19,796 nucleotides of DNA from Cryoendolithus antarcticus (Eukaryota > Ascomycota > Dothideomycetes > Cladosporiales > Cladosporiaceae): assembly GCA_002077065.1 (NCBI GenBank), contig NAJO01000126.1, positions 1 to 19,796 on the forward strand, in the 5' to 3' direction. Under the pieces are notes generated by a model that saw only the letters and a list, made by a program, of their open reading frames with translations, had not been told where the DNA came from and ran no database searches. Each line of letters opens with the position of its first letter. The first letter of the stretch is position 1. Shown in pieces: positions 8,202-17,741 of the stretch. A program made the translations under genes and the position numbers.

Positions 8202-9770
8202 TTAAATGCTAATCTTGTGGTTGAGGGAGCATAGCTGATGACCATAGATTACCAAACTATCCTCGCCGTCGCGAATGGCCAAGACTAACGGCTCTGGATT
8301 GTCGAGCGCTTGGACGAAAGCTGTGGCACTATGGGGTGTCCCTGTTTGAAGCTGCTCGCAGGCTCTTGCATGCAGAAGCATTCTTCTTGCGCTCGACGTC
8401 TGGCTGGTCTGCCGAACATGCTGAGACGAGACCAGAGGGCCGATAATCCGCGGTGCTTCAGGCGTACGGAAGGGTCAAGATCTGAGACATTCGATGGCTC
8501 AACTCTGGGTGATCCACGAGGCTGCAACACGGTTGTCGGGGAAATGGGCGGAAAGCAGCGCTTCAAGGCACGGACGAGTGGCCTGCCTTGGTGGAGTCGT
8601 GACGGACGAGTGTTCCGCGGCTTCCATCTTGTCACTGCTCCATGAAGACGACATAACGGTGAGATATGAGGGCTCCTCGACGACGTTTCCCGAAATTGGC
8701 GTTGATGGGAGGGCGACCTCGGGTGGTAAGGCTGCGAATAGATCCTGCTTAGCAGCGATCATAAGCAAGCATGCCGCGTCGCTCGAGTCATCACTAGCAT
8801 CAACACCTGTCGATGGGTCAAATGAGGTGAAGATAGCTTCCCATCCGGGGCAAGTGTGCGGGAGGCTTCGGATGCGTGGAGGGTCTTCCTAGTTGTGGTG
8901 CGTTGGGGAAGGTGATCATAGGTTTTGGATCTTCTTGACGTGCGTCCGACGCTGATATCAATCACGTTGGTCGTGGCATCTCGAGACGTCCAAGCGAGTC
9001 GATGGTGGTGAAGGTTGAATGGAAGAGAGAGGACTGTGCGGCTGCGATGCAGAGTTGGCCGTGCTTGCTGGTGATGGACTCGTTGTTCCCTTGAAAAGTG
9101 GTCCACACATCTTCCTCGCGCTGAAGGTGTAGATTGTCGGGTCGGAACGTCCTCCCCGCCGCATAGGAACGTCATTCGAGATAGGCGTGTCCCAAGAAAC
9201 CGGTCGAGTTCACGGCGTTTGTACCTTCTCGCGCTGCAGACACAAGCAGGCTCAACTTCTCGAAAAGACTGGCTCTATAAGCATCTAAGGATTCTTGCAG
9301 CATTCCAGACTCAGCGATGAAGCTAACGCAGCTGCACTGCCTTTCACAATACCCAGCAGTCTTTCGCACGTTGAGGAGCCGTCAACACTCCAGCACGAGC
9401 GAATCACCGTACTTACACTCAGTAGAGAATGCAGACGGCTCGCAAAGCTCTCCGAACCGATGGCACTTCGTTAGCCTTGCTCAGCCTTGCGACAAAGCTC
9501 ATTGTGTCCCAGCGACGATTCGCTAGCGTTCTTTCCAAGACAAGAATCCCGAATCCACTCTAGCGATCATCGTCAAGATACGGCGAACTGTCTGCTGGAT
9601 ACTGTAGTCGAGGACGCGCTGGTCTACAATAGAGACAGCAACAGCGAGCAACATCGCCTCGGAAACCATGATCGAACAGCAACTGCTTCATACACTCCAT
9701 TGTTCCAACCCACGCACATAGCCGCTTCTCTTCAAGTTGATCTTCCTCCACTTTCTTTTCCACATCCATC
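8202..9770 (-). pseudogene. decayed, probably spliced gene of unknown family
   Basis: The 3' end is the best-supported part. A minus-strand frame (8888-8504) containing AACLLMIAAKQDLFAALPPE joins through a 48-nt intron (8503-8456, GTTGAG to GAAG) to a final exon. That exon includes SATAFVQALDNPEPLVLAI and DSLVIYGHQLCSLNHKISI and ends at a TAA (8204-8202). Upstream, one frame reads ESGMLQESLDAYRASLFEKL, then HAYLE, a TGA at 9174-9172, then RSYAAGRTFRPDN through CIAAAQSSLFHS, and a second TGA. Further segments lie in other frames up to about 9770 (KKMDVEKKVEEDQLEEKRL; MLLAVAVSIVDQRVLDYS). No intron restores the frame between 8890 and 8970. I read it as a gene with several frameshifts and CGA-to-TGA type stops. 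The function is unknown. Confidence 0.35.
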
Positions 9771-10349
9771 TTTTTGACCTATTCTCCCATCTCCCGGACA
9801 AACTTTCAGAGCCAGACCGCAAGATCTCTTAAAAGCTTCATGGTCTGCTGACAGTAGTCTCCTCTGCTACTGGCCAGCTCGCAGATCACTATGGACACTT
9901 TATGTCTTTGCCGAACCATGCTCCAACTTTCCAGCATCGAAACAGAACTTGTCAAGGACCACAGGCGCATCCAGCGGCGAAAGCAGCAGTGTCAGGACCT
10001 GATCCAATTCTGATGTCGTACCAGGGAGAGTACTTACTACCCCACGCCCAGGCTGTGGGTCCTCCTCTTGCACCGTGAGGCCTGAAGGTCATCTATAGAC
10101 AAGCTGTGAACTTCTAGCCAATGACTGTAACGCCATGCTAGCCCATCTATCCAAGCCTCCACGATCAGGGTTATACCATCATACGTCATGAGTCCTGGGC
10201 CATGGACGCTCATCGCTTGAAGAACTCCTTGGATTTCTCCGAAGTACCACCGGTGTCTGCCGATGGCTCGACCTGCTGGCTTCGAGTGAAGAGCGCCTGC
10301 AGTATACCACGAAGTCAGTACTGCTACGCAGTCACAGCAGAAAGGTCGG
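9771..10349. other. no assigned gene; open minus-strand frame
   Basis: The minus frame that carries the end of the RasGEF remnant stays open to a stop at 10037, but its later part (RWYFGEIQGVLQAMS onward) matches nothing I know. After that stop, another protein-like minus stretch (SELDQVLTLLLSPLDAPVV, about 9930-10010) may belong to the decayed gene at lower coordinates. Neither is strong enough to call as a gene. Confidence 0.3.
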
Positions 10350-10989
10350 CGTACGTCCTCATCCTTCTCCGGCATGCCTTCCAGCAGCAGCTCCTTGATA
10401 GTCGGCTCACCCTTACCATCGACGAGGCCTCTGTACGGCATATCCTGTACGCGCTACGTGCTCACCACCATCTCCCCCAGGATCTCGAATTTTCTCCAGT
10501 TAACTCGGGGCATCTCGCTCTGCGCCGATGAAAGTGGCATTCCCTTGCTCAGCGGACGCCAGGTCTCGCAGATGTAGAGGCAAGTACGGTATCCGCTTCG
10601 CCGTCTGTGTTCTCCCAAGCTAGCCGGTACGCGGGATGTGAGCGCGAAGAGCTCATCAGGATCTCCAGCTTGAGCCAGTCTTTGCCCACATCGGGAGGTA
10701 GCAGGTTCCGCATGGCCTGCAGCCGCCCAACAGCGGAGGACTTGATGCCCGCGATGACCGCACCGAGGAAATTGTGATTGTTGAGCTCGTGCCAGCGTAT
10801 GAACTCTCCTAGCATGAGTGCCCTGTGCTTCGGCTCAACGCGGAATAAGACGTAGTTTGAAACCCAAGCCGCCACCTGATTGAAGTGATCGATCATGTGG
10901 TTGACATTGACAAGGTTCTTGTGTCGTGCCTTCTCGGAGCTGGATGCGACATGCCGGACAACAGCGCGCGGCCGAATAGGCGAGATCAA
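10350..10989 (-). pseudogene. RasGEF (Cdc25-type) domain remnant
   Basis: The minus strand encodes the catalytic half of a Ras guanine-nucleotide exchange factor in three successive frames. First: MIDHFNQVAAWVSNYVL, ELNNHNFLGAVIAGIKSSAV and HPAYRLAWENTD, matching the family's FNQV, LNNFN and SSAV landmarks. Near 10600 the reading shifts to RIPYLPLHLRDLASAEQGN, the family's PYLG-like helical region. Near 10504 it shifts again to VNWRKFEILGEM, then after a TAG (10456-10454) to IKELLLEGMPEKDEDV. Such proteins activate Ras by nucleotide exchange at the membrane. The N-terminal part of the domain and everything before it is missing. Two frameshifts and a stop make a product impossible. Confidence 0.75.
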
Positions 10990-11072
10990 GATCCATATAA
11001 TCTAGCGAGTCTAATTGTTAGCTAGTTTATTCAACGAAGTGGTATGTGTGCCTCCTTTCTCTTCGGACAGTG

Positions 11073-12818
11073 TTATGTCACAGTTCGCCTTTTCTTTGAC
11101 CCCTTTGACGTGCCGCGTCCGGTCCCAGGGGAGAGCGATGAATTTGGCGTGACATCTTGTAGACCAGGGAGGCTGCCATGTCCGCTGCCTTCTGTTCTAA
11201 TGAATTGTGTATCGACATGCGATGGATCAGTGAAAAGACTTTCCACTCCTTGCGAAAGTCCGGTCGCCTCCGAGACGCGCGAACTGGATCGTTCTGAGAC
11301 TTCAAAGGTGAGGTCCGGAGGCAACTCGTCGATGACCGAACATATCCTTGCGAAGTGCATTGTCGTCCAGACGTCATAGACGTTCCTGATAAACTTGTAT
11401 GCCGTCCACTTCTCTTTCCCATCTTGCTCCGTAAAGTCAAACTTGCGAATAGGGTGCCGGTAAAAGGCAATGGTTTTTCCCTCGATCACAGGATAGTGGC
11501 CGTAGATCCTGACCGTGCTATGGTCGTGCGAGATCGAAAACGCAAGTATCTCTCGATCGACTTCCTTCTCGCGCTTGGCTAGCCTGAAAAGCTCAACAAC
11601 ACCTCTAACAGCAAGAGTCATGCTGTGAGCGTTCTGGCGGTCTGCGACATCTAGTGCGGCAGCTCCACACTTGACCTCGCAGGTCAGGAATGGGAAGTAC
11701 ATATAGTATGTGGCCATGAAGTACGACGTGTCCGTCAAGTCGCCGATAAAGGGCTGCAGCTGCTGGAGCTGCTCGCTTGTGAATGCGGATCGCCGGAACC
11801 CTGCCGAGTAATCAGGCTGAGGACGAGTCTTGATCAGAGGTATAGAGTTGTTCCACCCCTCGTTGACACTCTCAACCAGAATGTCCAGATCTTTAGCTCC
11901 AAAGAGGGCCAAGTGCTCCGCAGACGGCACAATCAACCGACTGATGTCTTGTACAATCTTCGCCTCATTCTTGTTCTGAAGGTTCTGACAAGCCTTGTCG
12001 AACAGGTCGTCGCGAAACAAGGAATTGTCAGGCAAGGTCTGCTCCGTGTCCAACAGTTTTCGGTGAAAGCTCTTACTCACATCCCCAACACCCGCTTCAT
12101 GTCTGCCCATGAAGCTGCCCTTGGTCTCCAAAAGAGTTTCATAGCGTTGATCTTTATAAGGAGCACTTTTGACCTCCCTCGACTGCTGATCGCTGGGAGT
12201 GGTGCCGCTGGATGCCACCGAGCCACCTTCCGACTGTTTGCGCCGAAGAGAGGACGATGACTTCTTCCGCGCAAGTAGATGACTCATAATGCTCTGTCCC
12301 TCAAAATATTCCTTCGGCCACCTCCCTTCTCTTCTCCAATAGTCGATCGGGTTGCCCTTGCCTACCCCCGCACTCCTTGACTGCTCCTTACCAGATGTGA
12401 AGTAGACAGCAGCGCGTGAGGGACACGTTTGTCGTCGCTTCAGGCGGGACACGGCTGTTGATTGTGCAGGTAGATCTTCAGCCTCTGGTGTTCTCTTCCG
12501 TTTTCGAGTCTGCGCTTGAGGGAGACTAGATCGTTCCTGCAGACGGTCGAACTGGGTCAGCGCTTCAGTGCAGCAGATCCCAGGGACGTGTCTGCCAAGG
12601 AAGTCACGGCCTTCGAGGAGGGAAATCAATTGTGGTTCTATCCAACTGACCTCAATAGCGCTTTGCAGATAACGATCTTCTGCCATGCGCAGACGTGTAC
12701 TCCAACGTGAAGGCTCTCTTATTGACTGGTCTTGGTCCCTTCTCCGTGTCCTTCCTTTAAGATGCCAGTCAGAGGAAGCTCGTTGATCCGTGACTGACCT
12801 ACACCGGTCCTTCAGCAT
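11073..12818 (-). CDS. DUF7924-type protein with PD-(D/E)XK-like signature
   Basis: An intact single-exon gene of 581 residues. The N-terminal 170 residues are basic and disordered, with an NLS-like KRKR (106-109). The motifs NPIDYWRREGRWPKEYFE (156-173) and SHLLARKKSSSSLRRKQSE (179-197) lead into a conserved domain (about 260-500) that I recognise as fungal DUF7924. Within it, a candidate nuclease signature is visible: Glu316/Glu320, Pro335-Asp336, Glu381-Val-Lys383 and Gln395, the order seen in PD-(D/E)XK folds. The tail is Ser-rich and ends KKRRTVT. A TATATA lies about 110 bp upstream on the minus strand (12924-12930). The domain is repeatedly found in dothideomycete genomes. Its role is not established, and nuclease activity is my inference. 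Confidence 0.8.
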   Translation of the reverse strand: MLKDRCRSVTDQRASSDWHLKGRTRRRDQDQSIREPSRWSTRLRMAEDRYLQSAIEVSWIEPQLISLLEGRDFLGRHVPGICCTEALTQFDRLQERSSLPQAQTRKRKRTPEAEDLPAQSTAVSRLKRRQTCPSRAAVYFTSGKEQSRSAGVGKGNPIDYWRREGRWPKEYFEGQSIMSHLLARKKSSSSLRRKQSEGGSVASSGTTPSDQQSREVKSAPYKDQRYETLLETKGSFMGRHEAGVGDVSKSFHRKLLDTEQTLPDNSLFRDDLFDKACQNLQNKNEAKIVQDISRLIVPSAEHLALFGAKDLDILVESVNEGWNNSIPLIKTRPQPDYSAGFRRSAFTSEQLQQLQPFIGDLTDTSYFMATYYMYFPFLTCEVKCGAAALDVADRQNAHSMTLAVRGVVELFRLAKREKEVDREILAFSISHDHSTVRIYGHYPVIEGKTIAFYRHPIRKFDFTEQDGKEKWTAYKFIRNVYDVWTTMHFARICSVIDELPPDLTFEVSERSSSRVSEATGLSQGVESLFTDPSHVDTQFIRTEGSGHGSLPGLQDVTPNSSLSPGTGRGTSKGSKKRRTVT

Positions 12819-13860
12819 CGAAGGTTGCCGTTCAACCCCGTCGATGTAGACCTAGCTTTTGCGGACTTAAACTCCGGCCGGCGTGGGTCATAGAATTACG
12901 AACGGAGCGGGTACACGTAGAAGTATATATCTGTGCGAGGCTCTCATGCGGATTGGGGGTTTGGCTGGCGGTGAAAGTCGGAGTAGCACCAAGTCTGGGC
13001 AGAGCACGTGGGCGGTACGCACAGACCATTCATTTGAAACGCCCTACCCGTGTGCACGCGCCCTCTACTCTCCAGCATCGATGGCAGGCCTGATAGTGAA
13101 GCGTTAACATGTTCACGAAGATTTAGAGTGCTGCAGTCACATCTTCTCGTCATAGGCTTATGATCATATAAGCAGTAGGTGATGCACACACCATCTTGAT
13201 TGTCTATACTCGAGAAGCTCTACGACTCAAATGACGGTACTTCCTACCCACTGTCAACTTCCGACTAAGCGTATTTGGGTGGTGCAGCGTGCGAATAGAG
13301 TGCAGGAAGCTGCACAAGGCGCCTGCGCACATGCGGTATGTACGTGGCGCAGCCAGAAATGAAGGCCACCACACTAGACACAGCACTCCGCATCGACCAC
13401 GTTGGTCACGGGGTCTCGACTCAAGGTGGGCCTCTCAATTCGGTCCCTGATGATGATGTACCTTGAGAGACATGTGTCATTTTCTTGGAAAGCTCTATCG
13501 TCCACGGTGACGGTCCGGATATTTTCAACCCATGTCAGCTTCATGCTCTGGTCTACAATTCCAACAACTTCAAGTGGCTGCCACTACGTATTATTCACGT
13601 GTCCTGCTCCGTATACACTTCCAACTTTGCCATCAAAACATTGACCCCTAGAAATGCCTCGATGCAAGAACAAGGAGTATTACGCTGTGCTCCATGGTCG
13701 TCAGATGAAACAGCAGACTATAATTTCGTCCTGGTAACATTTACTACTCTGCGATACAGAATTATCTCTCACATATCAGCACAGGGCAAGAGCTCGTCTT
13801 CGAGTGACTAGTTTTTCAAAGACAGAACAAAAGCCTTTCGTCAAGCTTCAAGATACGTAA
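12819..13860. other. intergenic; only a TATA-like site for the DUF7924 gene
   Basis: Apart from a TATATAT at 12924-12930 in the right place for the minus-strand DUF7924 gene, I find no supported gene, repeat or RNA. Short open frames such as the one at 13485-13811 have no recognisable motif. Confidence 0.5.
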
Positions 13861-14334
13861 GGTTATGTGCACACGAAAGGCATTATTGATTACGCTCAAG
13901 ACATCGGATCTGAGAACGAGAACACAACTCCAGAACGTGGAGATGCGGCTTTTTACGCTGTGGCTCATGGCAACGCTCCCGGCGTCTACCGCTACTATGA
14001 GTACGTTAGGATCATGCCTCTGTACGTCTTGGCAATTCAGCTAATGATGGATCGAAACAGAGAAGGCGCTCGACCAACGGTTGATAAGCATCCTCATGCC
14101 TGTCACCAACACTTCCGAACCCAACAGCAAGCAGAGATATTCATATCGGACTGGGTGGAGGAGTATATTTACACAAACAATCAAATTCGGATGAAAGAGT
14201 TTGCAAAAGGTAAGCGTCCTGCCCTGAACGGTGACCTTTTTCCGTCAACAGGTCTTGTGGTGCCTATGCTTTCAGGGTTGGCTGAAGTGACCGGCATCAT
14301 GGCAGGCATGACATTGATTGACGATGATAGTTGA
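13861..14334 (+). CDS. RNase H1 N-terminal (viroplasmin-like) domain protein, two introns, 5' end uncertain
   Basis: The frame follows a TAA at 13858-13860 and has no in-frame ATG at its start, so the 5' end or an upstream exon is unresolved. Intron 1 (14001-14060, 60 nt) has donor GTACGT, branch-like GCTAATG and acceptor ACAG. Removing it brings FYAVAHGNAPGVYRYYE next to EGARPTVDKHPHACHQ, followed by FRTQQQAEIFISDW. This reconstructs the YAVxxGxxPGxY...F.T...A..F pattern of the RNase H1 hybrid-binding/caulimovirus viroplasmin domain. Intron 2 (14210-14251, 42 nt, GTAAGC to CAACAG) is plausible but very short. Both are multiples of three, so retention also stays in frame. There is no RNase H catalytic domain. 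The domain binds RNA/DNA hybrids or dsRNA in known proteins; the role here is unknown. Confidence 0.5.
   Translation, partial: GYVHTKGIIDYAQDIGSENENTTPERGDAAFYAVAHGNAPGVYRYYEYVRIMPLYVLAIQLMMDRNREGARPTVDKHPHACHQHFRTQQQAEIFISDWVEEYIYTNNQIRMKEFAKGKRPALNGDLFPSTGLVVPMLSGLAEVTGIMAGMTLIDDDS
14001..14060 (+). other. intron in the RNase H1-N domain gene
   Basis: GTACGT donor, GCTAATG branch-like site and AACAG acceptor, 60 nt. Its removal joins two halves of a recognisable domain, which is the main evidence that it is real. Confidence 0.65.
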
Positions 14335-14376
14335 ACTCGCGCTTTAGGCTTGCTACACAGCGGAGATATCTCCATC

Positions 14377-14712
14377 TTACTCTTCATAACTCATGGCATG
14401 GAACGTATTGAACTCGTGGAAGATCGGGCTAGCCTCTTAACGGATGGCCTGGCAGGTCTTAACAAGGGCAACGGGACGGCAATGGTTCGATTCCGAACGC
14501 CATTCGACCTCGATTTCGTTTTTGGGCATGAGAGCATACTCGTCAGTAAGGATGCGTAGTCCTGGCGCAATTCTGGAGAAGTGGCAGTCGCTTTGCATAG
14601 GGAAACCCTTTTGACGTGCATTACGAGTGGGTTCATAGTACCCAAGGGTCGCAGACATGGAGTTTGGGTTTGTCGGGGTGTTTACGAGGGAGACGAGGGT
14701 TTCTATCCATGA
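14377..14712 (-). pseudogene. fungal F-box/2EXR/DUF7730-like remnant
   Basis: A minus-strand frame contains SSWIETLVSLVNTPTNPN, YYEPTRNARQKG and EYALMPKNEIEVEWR, then PVALVKTCQAIR, a TAA at 14439-14437, and EASPIFHEFNTFHAM. The stretch around the stop matches the 'LLxTCxxIxxEAxxIFYxxNTF' pattern common in fungal F-box-like, 2EXR and DUF7730 proteins. I use it only as a family hint. The start is not identifiable and further stops lie upstream, so this is probably a decayed gene. Confidence 0.35.
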
Positions 14713-14819
14713 GGACGGGGTGTTTTTGTGAACTCACACTTGCCATCACGTCGTGGACTCCGGATCGAAAAATCCTGTAGTGCTTGCGGAGCCGCAACCA
14801 ACTGTAGTATCCACTAACT

Positions 14820-16046
14820 ATGAGAACCCTGTCGTCGAATCCAAGCCGCGTGGTCGAGGAGATGAACCTGACAGAATATGTACGCGAATGTCATGATAGA
14901 GTCGTTCCAGAATCCTACGCAGGATGGCCAGGGAATGTCGCACATGAGCGTCAAGGCCCTCGTTGATCGCCAAGGGTGGCCTCCATTGGGCCCAGGCATT
15001 TCCATGACATGGACGAGCCCTGATCTGCGCTGGATGAACTTGCACGTACATCTCACAACAGTAACACGATCGCAGCGAGCGCGCTCGGCACAGGGATCGA
15101 CGTAGCCGGAGTGGAGCTTGTCGTCCACTCAGGTCGATCGCATGGACTAACCGACTTTGTGCAAGAGGTCGGTCGGGCCGGCCGCGCAGGCGTTACAATA
15201 GCGCGGAGCGTGGTCTTACTGACTGAGGCGGAGGCGCGCTGGCTAGAGTCGGAAATCGCGCAGGAGCAGGAGTGGAAGTGAGAGGCCTTTCGACTGTATA
15301 TGATAGAACAAGGGTGTCGGCGGCGGCGACTTACGCCCACAATGGACGGGCACGAGAGCGGGTGCGAGGAGGGCGAGGGCCGGGTGCGCTGCGACCTATG
15401 CCAGTTGCACGCGCAACAAAGCAAAGGACCGGGGGTAGTACAATGTGAACAGGCGGTAGATAAGGATGCGGGACACGATCAGGCAAGAGCTGGGAGAGCG
15501 GAGGAGCAAGCGCAGCGGTACGCTGTCGGGCCGCAACTCGTACGCAAGCGAGTACAGGAGCAGGAGGCCGAGCGCGTGCGGGTCGAGCAGGCGGTCCGCG
15601 AGATCGGTCGAGGATGCGCGTCGTGCTGGCTACGCGGGCGAGTCGCACACGGCGAGGGTGAGGCAGGAGCTCACACGACAGAGGAGTACTCCGAGCTCAA
15701 GGAGGCCATCAGGGAAAGCTATATCGCAGTCCGGAGGCAAGTCCGGTTCGAGAAGGGAAGCTACTGCTGCTATCGATGCAGGCTTCCGGGAGAGTGGTGC
15801 GTCGACTACTCGCAGCGCCAGCGGTGTACGCAGCCGGACGTGGTGGTCGCAGTTGCAATGGCGGCATGGGGTACGCATGATGGACGGACGTGGCTCGCAG
15901 GCGGGTCCCAAGCGACGGACCTCCTACGGGTGATTAAGTGGTTGGCGCAGGCGACTGTGGTAGGAGGCAGTCGAGCGAGTCGAGCCGTGAAGGTAGCGGA
16001 GCACGCCGTCCAGCTCCGCGAAGAGGGTCGATTCAGGGGGGATTGA
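14820..16046 (+). pseudogene. RecQ-type helicase C-terminal remnant
   Basis: One frame is open over about 409 codons except for three TGA codons (14964-14966, 15021-15023, 15279-15281). It contains helicase motif V (SALGTGIDVAGVELVVHSG), motif VI (DFVQEVGRAGRAG) and a RecQ-like cysteine region (DGHESGC...RCDLC). A cysteine-rich tail follows (CASCWLRGR, SYCCYRCRLPGEWC, QRCTQPDVV) of the kind seen in repetitive and telomere-linked fungal RecQ-like proteins. The N-terminal ATPase motifs (GKS, DEAH) are absent. RecQ proteins unwind DNA with ATP. This copy cannot, being truncated and interrupted. It may come from a mobile or subtelomeric gene family. Confidence 0.75.
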
Positions 16047-16204
16047 TATAGCAGCGAACGCGGGGGAACGCCGTCTCGAGAGAGCAGGTAAGGCGCTGGC
16101 GAGACGCACGAGCGGCGTGTACGCCTCGCCAGCAGCGTCCTCACTGCAGTCTGGCTCGCTCCTTCCTCCTCACAAAGTGCAAGCTACTCCTTCCGTGGTG
16201 ACGG

Positions 16205-17275
16205 TTGCCACGCGCCCATGGCACAATAACGCGGCGTAGGGTTAGAGTTATAAGCGATGCTGGTTACCTCTTTGAGCTAGTAACCAATGACGGTATTCGC
16301 TGGAACTCAATACACGACATGCTTGAGCGTGGATTCAGATTGAAGGACGCTATTGACCTCTACGCCTACCACTTCCGCCAAGATGCCGATGCGCCAACTG
16401 AATATGACTGCCTTACAAACGACGACTGGCACGAAGTCAAGCTCCTACTAGATCGACAGGCTACTCTTAAGCACTAGTCGCTAATCGTACAGGCTGACGG
16501 CAGTAATACACATAGCACGCTGCACCAAGCGCTCACGACCCTCGATCTACCACTGTTAAAGCTTGAGGATTACAAGAAGCAGCAGCAGTATCAAGGGCCA
16601 TCCTACTTCAAGGCAGCAATCATCCTCGGCTGGAAGAAGCTTAACAAGTACTACCACCTTCGTGATGGGACTCCAGCCTACAGAGCAGCGAGCATGCTTC
16701 ATCCTCATCATAAAGTCGGCTAGTTCGAGAAGCAGTGGGGCATTGATCATCCAACGTGGATTGTTGACGCTCAAAAAGCAGTGAAGCAGTGTTTTCTACA
16801 GTATGAGCATCGCCATGCTGACCTTGCCGTCGAGCAGCAAGAACACATACGCGAGAACGATGCAGAGCTTACTGGGTGTGAACGATAGAGCCTCATCCCT
16901 GACGACACGCCATTGCTTAACGAGCTTGAGTGCTACCTTACTGAGCCGCGTGCACAGCATGGCGTAAACGTTTTCGAATGGTGGCAGGCCAACCCTGTAC
17001 GATACCCTATCCTAAGCCTTATGGCCTTCGATCATCTTGCAGCGCCAGCAAGCAGCGTAGCATGCGAGCGAACCTTCTCATCCGCTGGCAATACGATTGG
17101 CAGTGAGCGTTAGCAGATGCTGAAACACTTAGCAGAGGTTGTTCAATGCTGAGAAAGCTGGTGTCTGCAAGGGATAAGAGCTGTGGTGGATGATGAGGTC
17201 AATTGGGTCATACATATGAAGGAGCCGAGCAAGCGGAGCGAGCAATACCCCCACCCTGCCGAGTGTTTCGGTTAA
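16205..17275 (+). mobile_element. hAT-family transposase remnant
   Basis: A single frame carries the C-terminal half of a hAT transposase: RWNSIHDMLERGFRLKDAIDLY-type segment, GWKKLNKYY, VFEWWQANPVRYPILSLMAFDHLA and the dimerisation hallmark ACERTFSSAGN, then QCxESW near 17150. It is broken by TAG at 16475, 16721, 16886 and 17111, and by TGA at 17150. Upstream of 16205 the N-terminal half, including the BED finger and first catalytic residues, is missing. I did not find terminal inverted repeats or the 8-bp duplication. It is a dead, 5'-truncated copy wedged between the RecQ and OrsD-like remnants. Confidence 0.85.
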
Positions 17276-17329
17276 GGTTACGAACGTCGAACGTCGAACT
17301 TAGAACTTTGGCTTGCCTCAGCCCCTCGA

Positions 17330-17741
17330 CCAATCAAGTTGCCCGCTTGGCTGCGTGATCTCTGTACGAGACGGCTGCAGGGAAAGACCTGAGCGTTAGC
17401 TTAACGCCTTGCTGCTAGTTAACGTGCTGCTGCATCTTCGCGAGACTTATGGTAGTAAAGCTACAAACTGCACTATCGCTATATCTCTTGTTGCTGCTAC
17501 TGCTACTATTGCCGCTGCTGCTGCAGCGGTGGCAGCAGAGGAATGCGTCCTGCGCTGGCCCTAGCGCCTCAATTGGAGGGCCGTAGGGCGCAGGCTGAGT
17601 GACCTCTGCTATAAGTAGGACGTTGAAACCCTTGTACGTAGCAAGTAGCGCTCGCCGTTCTGCTGCAGGCATGCTGTAATGCCGCTTAAGGTGCTTGTCA
17701 AGGCCATAGACAGCGCAGCTATGCTCGCGGCATATGAGCAC
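17330..17741 (-). pseudogene. OrsD-like (DUF3505) N-terminal fragment
   Basis: ATG at 17741 opens a frame with ICREHSCAVYGLDKHLKRHY, a C2H2-like segment. PIEALGPAQDAFLCCHRC, a Ser/Asn run encoded by a GCT-type microsatellite (about 17485-17530) and SLAKMQQHVN follow. A TAG at 17417-17415 interrupts it, after which the same frame continues QQGVKLTLRSFPAAVSYRDH before degrading. The order and motifs fit the DUF3505 family named after the orsellinic-acid cluster protein OrsD, whose members are often repetitive. Only the N-terminal zinc-finger portion is left. The function is not established, and this copy is truncated. Confidence 0.65.

Noticed and set aside
8494..8892. 132-codon + strand open frame
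   Set aside because: The opposite strand gives a better, spliceable protein with a natural terminus. The + frame has no motif.
8889..8987. Intron linking the two halves of the decayed gene at 8.2-9.8 kb
   Set aside because: The acceptor AACTAG is plausible, but every available upstream GT donor gives the wrong phase, so a frameshift is more likely.
15300..16046. Stand-alone 248-residue gene
   Set aside because: The same frame continues upstream through helicase motifs V and VI past a TGA, so it is the tail of the RecQ remnant.
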